From Pomphorhynchus laevis (lineage: Eukaryota; Acanthocephala; Palaeacanthocephala; Echinorhynchida; Pomphorhynchidae), in NCBI GenBank assembly GCA_012934845.2, contig WNNJ02002443.1:62001-126000 (forward strand): a DNA stretch of 64,000 bases, in the 5' to 3' direction. Under the pieces are notes generated by a model. That model saw nothing but the letters and a program-made list of their open reading frames with translations. It did not search any database and was not told the origin of the DNA. Below are positions 47,901-62,900 of the stretch, one piece after another. Both the position numbers and the translations under genes were made by a program. Position 1 is the first letter of the stretch. Every line of letters begins with the position of its first letter.

Positions 47901-50900
47901 TGTAAAAAGGCAAATTTCGTGCATAATCAAGCCATTTATATTGTCTGAAATATTTCAATACTGGGCGAAATATTTAAATATTTTTAAATCGTTGTTTTGC
48001 ATTTTAAAATTATATTTCCTCTGATTGTGATTTTCACAAAATAGTAAAAATAACCTATTTGAGTTATAGGTTATTTATAAATAGTTATAAATAACCTATT
48101 TATAACTAGTGTTGTAATAACGTTTTGATGTTGATCCATCCTCATCGCCCGTGGTATCAGGGGGGATATTATTTTAAATAAATTATCTCGGATTAATATT
48201 ATTTTATAATAACATTAATTTATTTTGATAAATAAGAAATAAATGAATCACATCTTTTGATTGAATCTGACACAAAAAGCCGTAAAATGCAATATTACAA
48301 AAATAAATTAAAATACCTATATATCCTTTTAAATAGTAAGAATTTATCGAATCGATTCTTGAATTAGTTCTGTTGATTGAATCCGATACATAAAGCCTGA
48401 AAATAAATGAAATGTTAAGATCATATTGATTCAATGTAATGTTAATTCTAAACATTAGCGGTATATTAAAACTCAAGGCAATGAGTTTTATTAAAACTCA
48501 CGATGAATAACGTGTAAAATATAGTCGATAAGGATGATCATTTAAAGAGTTCGATGGAAAATAGCTATTTACTTGTCTGAAAATAATCATTTTCAAAAGA
48601 ATTCAAGTTCGAGGATGAACTCATTATTTGACAGACTTTACATTCAAACATCAATTTCTGTTGTTAATTAAGTTATTATTAAGAAAAATATTGCATCCAA
48701 AATCAATAAGATCAATTATGAACATTAATACATATCAATAATTATATCATAATTATACATCGAGACTAAAAATAATAACAGTCGCCTGTTAGAGCTAAGT
48801 GAGGGCAATATTTGAATATACAGTTTCGTAAGTAGTAGATGTTTTAATTTTAAAATAAATGATTTGTAATTCTTACCATTTAGCAAGCCACCAGTCTGCT
48901 AAAACAAATACAACAATAGTTCCAACTAAAAGTAGCAACACCAAAACAATATTGAACCAATTTCGCGCGCCAGCGTGGAAATATTGCATATACACAGAGG
49001 CACCGACGTCACCACGGGCAGTAGATTCTTTCGATAAAAAATCGTCGGTAATATTTAGGATTTCCTAAAAAAGACTTGTGATCAAATAATGATATGTGTT
49101 TGTTTCAAAAACAAAAGAAAATTCTCTCATCCTAAATCAAATTGAGTAATTAATTTTCAAATTAATTAATTAATTTTCAAAATGATGAGGATGAAGTGTT
49201 CTTTCATAATTTTCACAATGAAGTTGTATTAACGAATATAAGGTATTGATTAAGGATAAATATAAAGGATAAAAAATATATAAAGGATAATATCCTATAT
49301 ATAAACATATAAAGGAGAAGTCTATTAAGTGAAAATAAACATGATTTGTGTAATGGATTGTCATGAAGTTAAAGAATTTGCGTACATCTTAAAAAAATAA
49401 TAGGTCAATATTATAAAAAATTTGATATTTTTTATTTTTGCAATTTAACAAAAGAGAAATTTCGAGATCATATAAAATCGAAGAACTTTTCGATAATAGA
49501 ATGAAATGTGTTTTAAAACGAAATGTGTTTTATAATAGAATGAAATGTGCTCGGAGGCAAAGTAACGAAGCCCTATGCAATGCGTAAATCAGAATTCATT
49601 CGCAAGCTAGGAAGGTAATATTAAACATTTATCTTGACAGAATAGCACGGCGGTAGTTAACTAAAGTTATAAAATCAATCAAGAATTCTTGACTAAATTG
49701 GACATATAAAATAGATAGATTTTATAAAATAGCTAGCATTTGCAATTGATGAAAAATCAATGAACGATTTGAACGAATTATTTTGATGGAACGACAGTAG
49801 TTACTATTTGAGAAATGATATCGCTAAAAAAGTGCCAGGTATACAATAAATGTTCGGCAGATTAACAAGTTGAATAATAAGTTTTATGACATTCAAAGTC
49901 CAACGTAATTCGGACTTAAATAATGTGATCACTAATTGAATAAAAATTATTAGAATTAAATACACATATATCATCAATGTATCGAAACATATATTTCATA
50001 TATTTATATTGTTTAGATTTAGTTTTTACACACTTATGAACAAATTCATATTCTATAAAGCTTAAAAACAAGTCAGCTATAATTGGGCTACTATTACCAC
50101 ACATTGGAACACCTTTTATTTGTCTAAATATAGATGTCCCTGCCTTTTAATAATTTTGATTTATCAAAATATTTAAGGATTCTATTAATTCAATAAGTGA
50201 CACGAGCTTGTAGCGCATTTGCTGCTGTTTGTTATAATGGTGAAGATTGAGGACTCTAAATTGTCTAAACATATCGTTATATAATTTAGATTTATTTTTT
50301 AAATTGCTATGAACAAATTCATATTCTATAAAGCTTAAAAACAAGTCAGCTATAATTCGGCTGCTATTACCTCATATTTGATATGTCGTTTGCAAATACA
50401 AATACGTCAAATACAAATTTTTAGGTATAAATTGTATTTTGATTGTATTTGATAGTAACCTGTTTAAAATATGTATCTATTAAATTATTTAAATGATTTT
50501 GAAGAAAGCCAATATCATTACATATTGTTGCAATTCTTAAAATTTCATTATTTAATGTATTATATTTTATATTATATGGTATGCATGAATGCTCATGCAA
50601 AAATATGTTTCTTGTAAATTTAAATATGTCATATTTACGATATAAATTAAAAGTAGTTTTAATTGATGTTAATTTAATGTTTATATCTAGATATACACCT
50701 TCTTTATCATTAATATTATTTTTATTAAGAATGAGGCTACCTGGAAAAATTTGTTCACTTATTAAATAAAAATTGTTAGAATTAAATACACATATATCAT
50801 CAATGTACCGAAACATATATTAGATACTCTCATACATATACATATACTCTCATATACATAGATATGAGAGTCATACATGAAGGGAAACCGATCAATCTTC

Positions 50901-53900
50901 GAAATTGACAGAGGTTGCGGAGAATCAGGGTAGATGAGTGTACTTTTGATTGGATTTTGTAAGAATAAGGGTGCCTGGATAAATGTGCTCACTAATTGAA
51001 TAAAAATTATTAGAATTAAATACACATATATCATCAATGTATCGAAACATATATTTCATATATTTATATTGTTTAGATTTAGTTTTTACACAGTTATGAA
51101 CAAATTTAAAAAAAAACTATCTAGTATCTTATTCTAATACAAAGTATATTATTTATTATCCATCCATAAAAATTTGCCATTTAAGAGTTTAAATTTATTC
51201 TTTATATTATTGTGTTAATTTATATATTTTACTATTTTCTGCTTGATGTTATTTTTATAGTAACTTAGTTTAAAATATGTATCTATTAAATTATTTAAAT
51301 GATTTTTAAGAAAGCCAATATCATTACATATTGTTGCAATTCTTAAAATTTCATTATTTAATGTATTATATTTTATATTATATGGTATGCATGAATGCTC
51401 ATGCAAAAATGTTTCTTGTAAATTTAAATATGTCATCTTTACGATATAAATTAATAGTAGTTTTAGTTAATGTTAATTTAATGTTCATATCTAGATATAC
51501 ACCTTATTTATCATTCATATTGGTTTTGTTAAGAATAAGGCTTTCTGGATAAATGTGCTCACTAATTGAATACAAATTATTAGAATTAAATACACATATA
51601 TCATCAATGTATCGAAACATATATTTCATATATTTATATTGTTTAGATTTAGTTTTTACACAGTTATGAACAAATTCATATTCTATAAAGCTTAAAAACA
51701 AGTCAGCTATAATTGGGTTACTATTACCACCCATTGGAACACCTTTTACTTGTCTAAATATAGATGTCCCTACTTTTAAATAATTTTGATTTATCAAAAT
51801 ATTTAAGGATTCTATTAATTCAATTTTATTACTAAGTAATTTTATTACTAAGTAATTCGGACTTACTTTGCGAGCACATCAACCGGATTATTAATAAATA
51901 TTAATTTATATTAACATTATAAAGTATATAATATTCAAAATTATCATTTTACTTCAACTTGACGGATCATCAACTCCCACTTAATTTACCAGCTCATCGT
52001 AAAAGTGGGGTTATTTAACGTATTACGGATATTCAAACGGATAGCCTTTTATTAGTTGAATTTTTTTTAGTTGAAGCGACTTTATTAAGTCGCTTCAACT
52101 TAACTATGAGTCAAGTTAAACAGATAAAAAAATATATTTTAATTATAAAAATTTGTGACAATTTAATATTTTTTATTTAAATTTTTAAGATAAAAGTTAT
52201 GCTTGAATTATTAAATTTAAATTTCTGATATTTATTTACAAATAAGAAAACAATTTTTATAAATTGTTTTTATCAAAATAAGCAGTCAGCAATCATCGAC
52301 AAGTAATCGACAATCATCGACAATCATCAAACACTAAATTTTACAATTAGCTTACTTTACGTTTTCATAAATTATTTTTGTCTGAATAAATCAAGGCCAT
52401 AATGCTTTACATAAAATAACGTTTACCGCCGACTGATTGCGTTCAGTAAGGGTCCGTTTATGGGTTTGTACTGTCACTTCTACTAATTCCTTTGCAGCGT
52501 CCGTTTGTTTAGATTTCTTATCTTCTTCCGATAGCGTAAACATCGAAAAATCAATGCCTGCAGTGAGCATTTCAGAATATGTTCCCTGGTGAATTATTTG
52601 GCCCTTATGACACAATTTAAGTCACGACGTGTTTCAATAATTATTTAAACATACTTGATTTAAAATAATAATCCAGTCACATTGGTCTAGAAATTGAATT
52701 TGATGAGTAACCAGTAACACTGTTTTATCTTTTAAAAACGTTTTTATGCAGCTAAATGAATATATATAAAATAAGTTTGTTAATGCTATTTAAATTAAAA
52801 TATCCCATATAAAATATGTATAGCTTCTGATGATGTCAAATATAATTATAAAATATATTATAAAATATAATCAATAAAATACAGGGTTTTACTGAACTAG
52901 CAAAATCAAAACATAAACATTTTGCATTAAGGTTTTATATTCAGAAAAATAGTTTTCGATATTGTCAATCGTTAACGATTGAAAATGCTAATAAAGACCG
53001 ACATGTTGTGTTCTAATTAAAAGGCATACAATGTTGACAAATTAAATTGGGTTAAATCGGACTGGAATTTTTTCCAAGCAATTGATTTCCTTTTAAAAGG
53101 CACAAATCTCTTAATGGAAATATTTCAACAGCACCAGATTAAAACGCGCTACATGGCCAAGCATATTTTCTGAACATTTGAAACGAAATATAAAAAAAGA
53201 ACTATGCAGAAATATTTTCATAATTATCTGAATGATACTATAGCATAACAGTTTTGCAGATAAAAAGTGTTAGAGTAGCTTGGAATTGTTCAAAAGTAGC
53301 GGATTTTCCTCCAAAGTAGCTTAAAGACGTATATTTGGAATTTATTTTTTCAAACAAGTTATAAAATTTGCATACACTATATATAATATCAGATTAAGTA
53401 TAATATTTATATAATATATTCATATGAATAAATATTTCGTATTAAAATTATAAATATAAATACGAAATTGATTATTCCGCAATTTTTGTTAGCAACTGAA
53501 AATCTTCATTTTATCCGGAATAATCATTGATAGTACGTGATATAAAATATCTAATCTTTTAATTATATTTTGACCAAATTAAAAAAATAGTAATTTATTT
53601 TTTACTCTTTGTAAATGCTGGCGCGAGTATAACTAACAATTTATAAATTTTAGTATATGATATGAAGTCGTTTAAAATATTTAATATACCCAGAAATTCT
53701 TAATAATTCTTGAGAGTTCTATTTTAAAAAATCTATTTTAAAAATATAATAAAATTATTAAATATTCGACGTGCGAATAATGACGACTTAGAATTCGAAA
53801 ACCCCGTATTCCATTTGACTCATTAATTTATAATCACGAGCTATAACGAGATTTAAACAATTTGGAAAATGAGTCAAAACCAGTGTACAATCAGATACAA

Positions 53901-56900
53901 AGACAGCAAGATTACAATTATTATCTTGGATAATAAAGAAAATTAAATTGGTAGTTAAAGATATAATACCAATTGTTAGTTAAAGATATAATCCCAATAA
54001 ATTTTACAAGGAATTAGTAAGAAGAATTCACTTGAGAAAGGGTGAGTTCAAATTAGTAAGATATACATGATTTGTCATTTCAAAAAAAATAAATTAAAAT
54101 AAGAATAACTTATTTTTATTTGGCTCTAAATTAAGTTTAATATTTATTCGAATAGTTTTTCGAGTGGAAAATTCAGGAAAAATGGTTTTATCCGTTGCAT
54201 AAATAAGACGTATAAAATTAACGTACTTGATAAACACGCTTTCCCTTGTTCTAGCATCTAAGGCTCCGAGTGGCTCGTCTAGCAAATAGCAGTCAGCATC
54301 TCTGTAGATTGCACGAGCTAATGAAACACGCGATTTCTGACCTCCACTAAGTCCAACGCCTTTGTCTCCAAGTTGAACCATATCCTTACCACTAATCATT
54401 TGCAGATCCTTGTCGAATTAATGTTTATAGAAACAATATCGTCAACAGTTACCTGGTTGAGACTGGTAACATTATAAACTTCTCGTAATCTATTTTTATC
54501 AAGTTCAGATCCAAATAGCACATTTTGTCGTAAAGATCCATTAAAGAGCCACGGATCTTGGGATGAAAACGAAACTGTTCCATTTTTCTTCAAAACTCCT
54601 CCAATTTGAAACATCTCTCCAAGCAATGCATACAACAATGAGGACTAGGTTAGAAAATAAAATATAGTCATTCTGTAATGAAATTTTGCATATATAACGT
54701 TTGCAAGTAATAAAATTAGATGGTGCATCTTCTGTAGTCGTGGATAAACCAAGCTTTTACTAAAAATTAACCACTAGCACGTATGAAATGATTTCAATAA
54801 CATAAATAATCTTAGTGATCTCATAAGAGATTTAGAGAATATCAACAATATGTTAAAGAAACGGCGTCATGTGCTTAAATCATTTTTTAATCAATTCGTT
54901 TTATCAACGAATACATGAATAAGATGTACTGGAATTAGTGTAATTCAATATTTTATAATTTTAGCAATAAAAGATACCTTGCCACATCCCACAGAGCCAA
55001 CTACCGCGACGAGTTGACCTTTCTTAATCTGAAAGGATAAATTGTGAAGGTTGAAACTGCTTACATCATTCTAAATAATATTGCGTGAAATTAATTAATT
55101 GAAATTTGATATTAGTTTATCGCACCCTATTCCATTGCATTGAAACATCTTTAGCAATTACAATATCGTCATGTTCATCGACATCTATGGAGACATTCTC
55201 AACACCTATGGAGACAACAGTTCCAGATTTATCAGTCTTCTCAGTATCATAACTTAAAAATTTATTTGGAATTTGAAGAAGTTGCTAAACATAAAATATA
55301 ACTTGAAATCTAATCCTCTATAGTGTGTAAAATAAAAGTATTTACTATAATATTATTATTGGCATCATAATAATAGTGTATAGTATATTATTAGCTATAT
55401 TATTAGTATACACTATATTAGCAGCATAATATAGTGTATACATCACAATATAGTGTATGATATATATCAAAAACAATAAAATATTCAAAAAGCATAAATT
55501 ATAATTTAAAATAAATAATAATCTAAAAATTAATATATTTAGATGACAAGATTTAAATTTTAATTCAATAAATAAAAAGATATAAAACAAACTTTAACTA
55601 AGTCTATTGTAATCCACACTGGGGTTCAAGTTTGCAGTCGCTATTATAATTAATTATATAATATATTTAAAAATATATTCAGAAAACTAAAATAAATAAT
55701 AAAAAACTAAAATTAATAATTATAAATTAAAAAATAAACATTAAAAAATTAATAAGAATAGATCTAAATTTTATTTATTCAATAAATAGAAAGGAATATA
55801 ACAATATAGTAATTTGCTATTCCATAGAATATACCAAATTAATATTTATTATTTACTTAATAAATAATAAATATTATTTATTTATTTAATTTAATTATAA
55901 TAAATATCTTATTATTTATTTAATTACAACTGTCATTAATATTTTTAGTAAATTAATATTTTTTAAATATTGTATTCTTTCGACGGTTTATTAAATTTCA
56001 ATACAATCTTCACGTTCTATCCGTCATCATGCACGTGTCGGTGAGTGAAAAAAAAATATTTTTATTACTATCCTGGAGATGGATTATTTAATAGCAATTC
56101 GATCTCCATGTTCAATCTGTCATCATGCGCATGTGATGGAGTGAAAAAAACACATTCATTATTATAATCCCGGAGATAGATTATTTATTAGCAATTCGAT
56201 CTCCTTGTTCGATTTATCATCATGTGCGTGTGGTGAAAAATCATTTAAATAATTCAAAATCGTTTAAATCGTTCAAAATCATTTAAATAATTTAATAGAT
56301 ACTTTAAATAATAGTATCTATTAATTGGTAATAGTAACCCAATTATAGCTGACTTGTTTTTAAGCTTTATAGAATATGAATTTGTTCATAACTGTGTAAA
56401 AACTAAATCTAAACCCCCCAAGGTGGGGAAGATGATCAAGGATAAGAAGGCTTCTCTGGGAAATGAAGATATTGCCCTGGGGGGTACGACCCGCGACGGG
56501 GCTAGTGGCAGTGGGGGTAACCCTCCTGCACCTAGCTCTGTCTAGGTTGGCATCCCCCTTCCAACTAATTTAGCCCAATGGTGAGTAAACCTGAGCCTTT
56601 TTCACTGAATATTCTTCAGTGGAATTCGGGAGGTGCTTCTGCCCTTAGACTTTTATCTGGTAGAAACGCAGATGTTATAGTGCTCCAGGAGACGCGGTCT
56701 ATCCGTCTCCCCCAGGACATTACTCGATTTATCCCAAAGCAAATTTGTTCCCACTATACGCCGTACATAACCCCACCTCACTCCTCTTCATCTCAAGGAC
56801 TCTTGACCTTAGTTATGTGCTTATTAAGATCCTCCTTCCTATTAAACTATTCATGACCAGCCATGTCTTGTTTAGTAGTTTCACTCTGTAATAACGGTAA

Positions 56901-59900
56901 ACGGCTCAGTCTAGCCAATGTCTACATACGTCCCTGGGGAGATTCACAAGAACCGTGACCTCCTGGATTGTATTATTGATAGCGGCTACGACATTATACT
57001 TGGAGACTTCAACGACAGAACTGGTCGTTGGATCAATGCAGCACTTCGCAGAGCTAGGAATGGTTATCTTATTCACAAACCACCGTCCCCTACATTTCAT
57101 TGTACATCAACAAATTCAATCATCCACATTCTACTGCTTCAATCGAGGTGGTTGCTTAAACCCCCCTGCACGGAGCAGTTGCGCAAACAATTATCCACCT
57201 CTCATGACCTAATTCGTTGGAGAGTTGAGGAGGATACGTTGCTTAGAAGGAGGTTTCACTTTGATCCGGTCAGAGTAGCTTTCTTTCAGGCGGCTATCCA
57301 ACTCTTTCCCAGAATAGGAAATGAGAGTCTTACCGAATTTAATACCTTCCTCTTTTCGCAAGCTACCGCGATTTTATCGACTACCTATAAAAGTCGTATA
57401 TACAACCCCACTCCAACGAAACTCAAGGTCCTAGTGAAACTGCTTAACCTTCCTAATCTCTCTATTTCCGCAAGACAGGATCTCTCGAATGAATACTGGA
57501 GCACTAGATACAGGTTCCAGCTGAGTAAGGATAGGACGAGTATTGCTCGCCTTAGTCCTTCTCTATTTTCCTTTTGGAAGATTTTCAAGAAGAAGAAGTT
57601 TGTTTGCTGGAAGGATAGAGCATTGGGTTGGATATGGAATGTAGGCCTTGATAAAGTTTTGGAGGAGTCACTAGCCCTACACAACTATGGAGCCACTCAA
57701 TCACCTCAACCAATCCCGCATTGGTGTAACTTCAGGAGTAGGGATCTATCTGTTACGGATATTCTTAACTCATGGGGTCCACTCCCGGGCACCTCCAAAT
57801 CCGTCGCTCCACTTTCTTCTCGGGTCTGTCAGCTTTTGACAGCCGAACAGAGAAGAGAGGTGTCCGTCACAATGCTATTAGCCACCCCATCCGATGTAGC
57901 CGGCATCAACATTAGCAAGAGAATTTTTATTCCAAAAAAGTTTCCGGTCTCTTGTCCTAAAGACCTGCGGCCCATTTCGATTCAAAATTCCCTCGTATCG
58001 ATCTACGAAAAAGCGCTTGCGCGTAGAATCCGCGATCATCTGATTAGGCGAAATTTAATCCCACCTGGTTTCCATGGGTTTGTCAAAGGTCGCTCGGTCC
58101 ATTCAGCAGTTAGTGAAGTGCATCGGTTTTGTCAGGAGAACAGTCATCAGCTAGCTGTGGCAGTTTTCCTTGATTTTTCCGCTGCATTTGACCGCATCTC
58201 CATTCCCTTTGTTATCTCTTCTCTCAGGTTCCTCGGGTTGCCTGCGAGAATTGTTAACAGGGTGGAGATACTGCTGTACACCAAGCGATTTTATTATGAT
58301 GACGACCCTGATGCGCGTCAGTTCTACCCTATTACGGGTGTGCCTCAAGGTTCACCACTTTCTCCAATCTTATATCTTGCTGCCTCAATTATTCTATTTA
58401 AAATATTTAAACGTGAACAACGCCTAGTGGTGTACGCTGATGACACCACAGCCCTGTTCACTGGACGCAGGTGCAAAGACGTAGTCTCGGACATCAGCCG
58501 CTTCTTTATAAGATTAAAAGACCAGTTGCCTAGATCCAACCTTATTCTAAACTCCGCTAAATCGCAGGTGGTTGTCTTTCATGGCGTTCCTGCCACCAAA
58601 AAGAAACTTAAGAGACTAGCACTCTCTGCACTCTCCTCCATTTTGCAGCATCAACCACTCCCCATCTTCACGAGTCGAGTAAAATATCTGGGGTTCACCG
58701 TTTCGGTGAACTGGTCGGCGAAAGCCGACCTGGATAGACTCAAACGTATCCTGAATAAAGCTAGGTGGGCTCTGAAACGGGCCCAGCATCTGTCGTTGAA
58801 TAGGAAAACCCAGGTGCGCCTTTGGAGTACCTGGGCTATCTCGGGATTAGTCTTCTTCTCAAGAGGACGTCCCCCAGAGCAAAGGCTAAGGTTTCTTAAG
58901 CTCCTCGTCTCTCGTTTACCCAACATCGTCCGCACCGATTGGATTCTTCGGGAGGTGAAAGACCCCGGGTGGTTCAATCGGAAAGCGGCGTGCTGGATTG
59001 GTTGGTGGGCTCAGATCCCCATTGATTTGAGGCCTTAATAGGAAGAAGACAAAGAAATTGTTGACCTATTTTTTCTGTTGACTGACTGTTTATTTTTTTT
59101 CTAACGGACTTCTTGTTAAACGGCACTTCCATTTATGTACTTTTATTAATAAAGTCTTATAATTATTATTATTATAAATCTAAACAATATAAATATATGA
59201 AATATATGTTTCGATACATTGATGATATATGTGTATTTAATTCTAATAATTTTTATTCAATTAGTGAGCACATTTATCCAGGTAGCCTCATTCTTAATAA
59301 AACCAATATTGATGATAAAGAAGGTGTATATCTAGATATGAACATTAAATTAACATTAACTAAAACTACTATTAATTTATATCGTAAAGATGATATATTT
59401 AAATTTACAAGAAACATATTTTTGCATGAGCATTCATGCATACCATATAATATAAAATATAATACATTAAATAATGAAATTGTCATAATATATAATGATA
59501 CTGACTTTCAAAATCATTTACAGGGTTACGATGGAGGCAAATAACAAATACAAGATTAGACAGGTACATTAGTTAATAATGTAATTATTAATATTAATAT
59601 TATATAATATTACATATATTGATATATTAATATTATTATAAATATTGCATAATATCTTCAATTTTTGTTATTCTATTGTGTTTGTCTTCGTAATGGTTCT
59701 TATTTGCAAAATGGTAAGTTTGATTATATGTTTCAGGATACATGTGTAGTTAATAAATTGATTTGTTTTTAATTTTCGATGTGTGAAAATTGTATTCTTT
59801 TATAATTTTCAGTGATTATTTTGTATTTCGTAATAATTACATTTTGTAATCCAAACTGTAACTCAAATTATTTTCTATCGTGGATTGCTTGGCTTTGATG

Positions 59901-62900
59901 TTTTCATTTTATTCCTCAGTATTACTTTACACTCTGAAATACACTTGTAATTTGTTTTATGTAGATTTAGTGACATTTCAGGGTTGTTGTTTTGTTAATT
60001 ATCAGCATGTACTAAATGTTTGCAAATAAGTTTTTAATTAGATGGTTCTTCATATTTGTAAAAATTATATAATAATATAAATAATATTCCTTAACAAATA
60101 TCTTAATGTTTGGCAAGTAAATTGTTAATTAATAAATCGTTATCTATTTTATATATTCAAAAAGCTTATGCAGTTGTGTTCGACATTCTGAACAAGAAAA
60201 TTATTAATTATAATTAAATAAATTGAAATGAATTAATTAAATTTGGTTCAAAAAAATACTTTTCTGGTAGAAATGTGAAATTGAAAAAATATAATAAATC
60301 AGCGAGTTAAACATATACATTTTAAGCTAGCTCTTTATAAAGCTATCATTTGTAAACGTTTGTTACTCTAAATTATTAAAGAAAAACCTGATTATTAGCA
60401 AACTTTTAAATATTTACCTCTATTCGTCGCGATGATACCCACGATTCTGCTGACATTCGATAGGCCAACGGTAATAAAATTAGAATTGTAATCCTGGTAG
60501 GTGAAATTGCTGTAATAATTTCATAAACTTGGGAACTTGTGGGCATATAGTTTGTGACAAAAAGGAAACATAGTATAATGACAAGAACAGCAAACTTTGA
60601 TATTGGTGTTGCTATTGAAGGGGTGATAGCCTCTAATAGACGGGCACATAATACTCGCTTTATTTCTTTTCTAAATAAATAAATTTCTGATAACAACCAC
60701 TTCAATTTATATTTAACTCTAAACATCAGTAAAATTATTAAGAATATAAAATTAAAGAAAATAAATTATGTATTTGTTCAACATTCGTAAATTTACAAAG
60801 ACCATATATGTAAAATATCACTAAGTTACAAAAGATCTCTCAATCAAATAAATAAAATAATTTGTTGTACCCAATAATTAAATTATATTATTTTACAGAG
60901 TGGCTACAGCTTTGACCATACTCAGTCTTGCGTCTTATTAGAGTTCTTCATTATTATATGTTTAGAGGACAAGATTTAAACTGCGCCGTACGGCTAAACG
61001 TATGTAAATAACATTACTACTATTATCGTTACCTTATTGATGAGATTATCAAGGTAGATACAAATACTGTGTCAAAGTCACAAATACAAAATTATGCACA
61101 TATTATTGATATGCTATTGATATATAGTAGTAGTAAATATTAAAAGGCTAATAGTGCTGGGGGTGTGTAAACCATTCCAACTGATATATCCCTGTAAAAT
61201 ATCTTAAGAAGTCAAGAAGTAAATCTTGAGCTGTCCTTTATATTCCGAAGGATAATTTCTTATATTCCTCGGCTGTTGAATAATGTAATGTGCCTGATCT
61301 TCCCAGTACTCTAGATCCAAATAAATCCTTTCCTGAGATTCAATAAGTAGCACATAAACGTATGGTTTAACAGTCCGGCAAAGAAAGCACCGATTCAGTC
61401 TGATGTATATCTGAACCTATTCCCAACAGGATATTTAATGCCTCTTGGAAAGCTTGCACCTGATATGTTACCGGATTTCTAGATCCGGCACATAGCTCAG
61501 GCTCATGATCTAGTTTAGATGGCATTACTCAGGCAAATCGAAGGCCAGTTGTTCTAACTGGGCAATCGATAGATTTGTAATAGTAGATGTGCTTACGTAG
61601 TTTGCCGTTGAAAATTGCTTGAAATTTGCTTTTTTACGTAAATTTTCTTCCTGTCTTTCGCTGTTAGTCGAAAAGACATTGTGTATGATGTTGTCTTTAT
61701 ATAGCATCGATACGGAAGACACGTAGCTACGTTGGTTGTGGTCTTTAATGACCACAACCAATGATTAATGACGTAATGTAGCATAATAATGTACTATTAA
61801 TGTACGACTCAAAATGAAAATTCAAGAGGTTTGTGATATATACATTTTAGAATATATGCTAATTAGCCTACCATGTATATATTCAAATTATTTAGTTTTA
61901 ATTTCTTTTATATCTAGTCACTTAAATATTATGTATAGCTGTTTTTTAGGCATTATTAATTATCCACACGAGAAAAAACAATTTTTTTTGTTAGAGTTAA
62001 TTATAACAACGTTTCGGTCAATCACAGTGACCCTTTTCAAGTTGAAAGTTTTCAAACACAAATCGCCTTATATTACATAAGTGCGGAAGAAAATGAACAT
62101 GTTTTCTTAGTCCATAGTGTCGATAGGAATTTTTAAATTATAATTTGATTTATTTCCATGCATCCTTTCACCACTGCCGTTGATGTGTATAGACTCAAAA
62201 ATTATCCGTCTATAATAATTTGATTCTTTTGCAAGAATTTTGATATTATCGAATTCAATATTGTGTCCTTTCATGACAGAATGGTTTAAAACAGCAGATG
62301 ACATGTCCCCTTTCCTTAGAGCATTACGATGTTCCTTAATTCTAAGGTGTAATGGTCGTTTCGTCTGACCCACGTATGTAGTTTTAGACCATTACACCTT
62401 AGAATTAAGGAACATCGTAATGCTCTAAGGAAAGGGGACATGTCATCTGCTGTTTTAAACCATTCTGTCATGAAAGGACACAATATTGAATTCGATAATA
62501 TCAAAATTCTTGCAAAAGAATCAAATTATTATAGACGGATAATTTTTGAGTCTATACACATCAACGGCAGTGGTGAAAGGATGCATGGAAATAAATCAAA
62601 TTATAATTTAAAAATTCCTATCGACACTATGGACTAAGAAAACATGTTCATTTTCTTCCACACTTATGTAATATAAGGCGATTTGTGTTTGAAAACTTTC
62701 AACTTGAAAAGGGTCACTGTGATTGACCGAAACGTTGTTATAATTAACTCTAACAAAAAAAATTGTTTTTTTTTCTCGTGTGGATAATTAATAATGCCTA
62801 AAAAACAGATTACGTGGCACACGAATGTAATTTTAACAGAATTATGTATAGCATTGCTTTCTAAAACTAAAACAATAAAAATGACTTTTTTATATTGAAA

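Noticed and set aside
52827-52860. CTGATGA in an ABCC intron
   Set aside because: No pairing stem and no GAAA follow.
61525-61761. 78-codon minus-strand frame
   Set aside because: No domain recognised; may be an old mobile-element piece, not supported as a gene.
62690-62760. GGTC/GACC hairpin followed by GAAAC in the Penelope-like 3' end
   Set aside because: Resembles half of a hammerhead but lacks CUGAUGA before the stem; left as untranslated sequence of the element.
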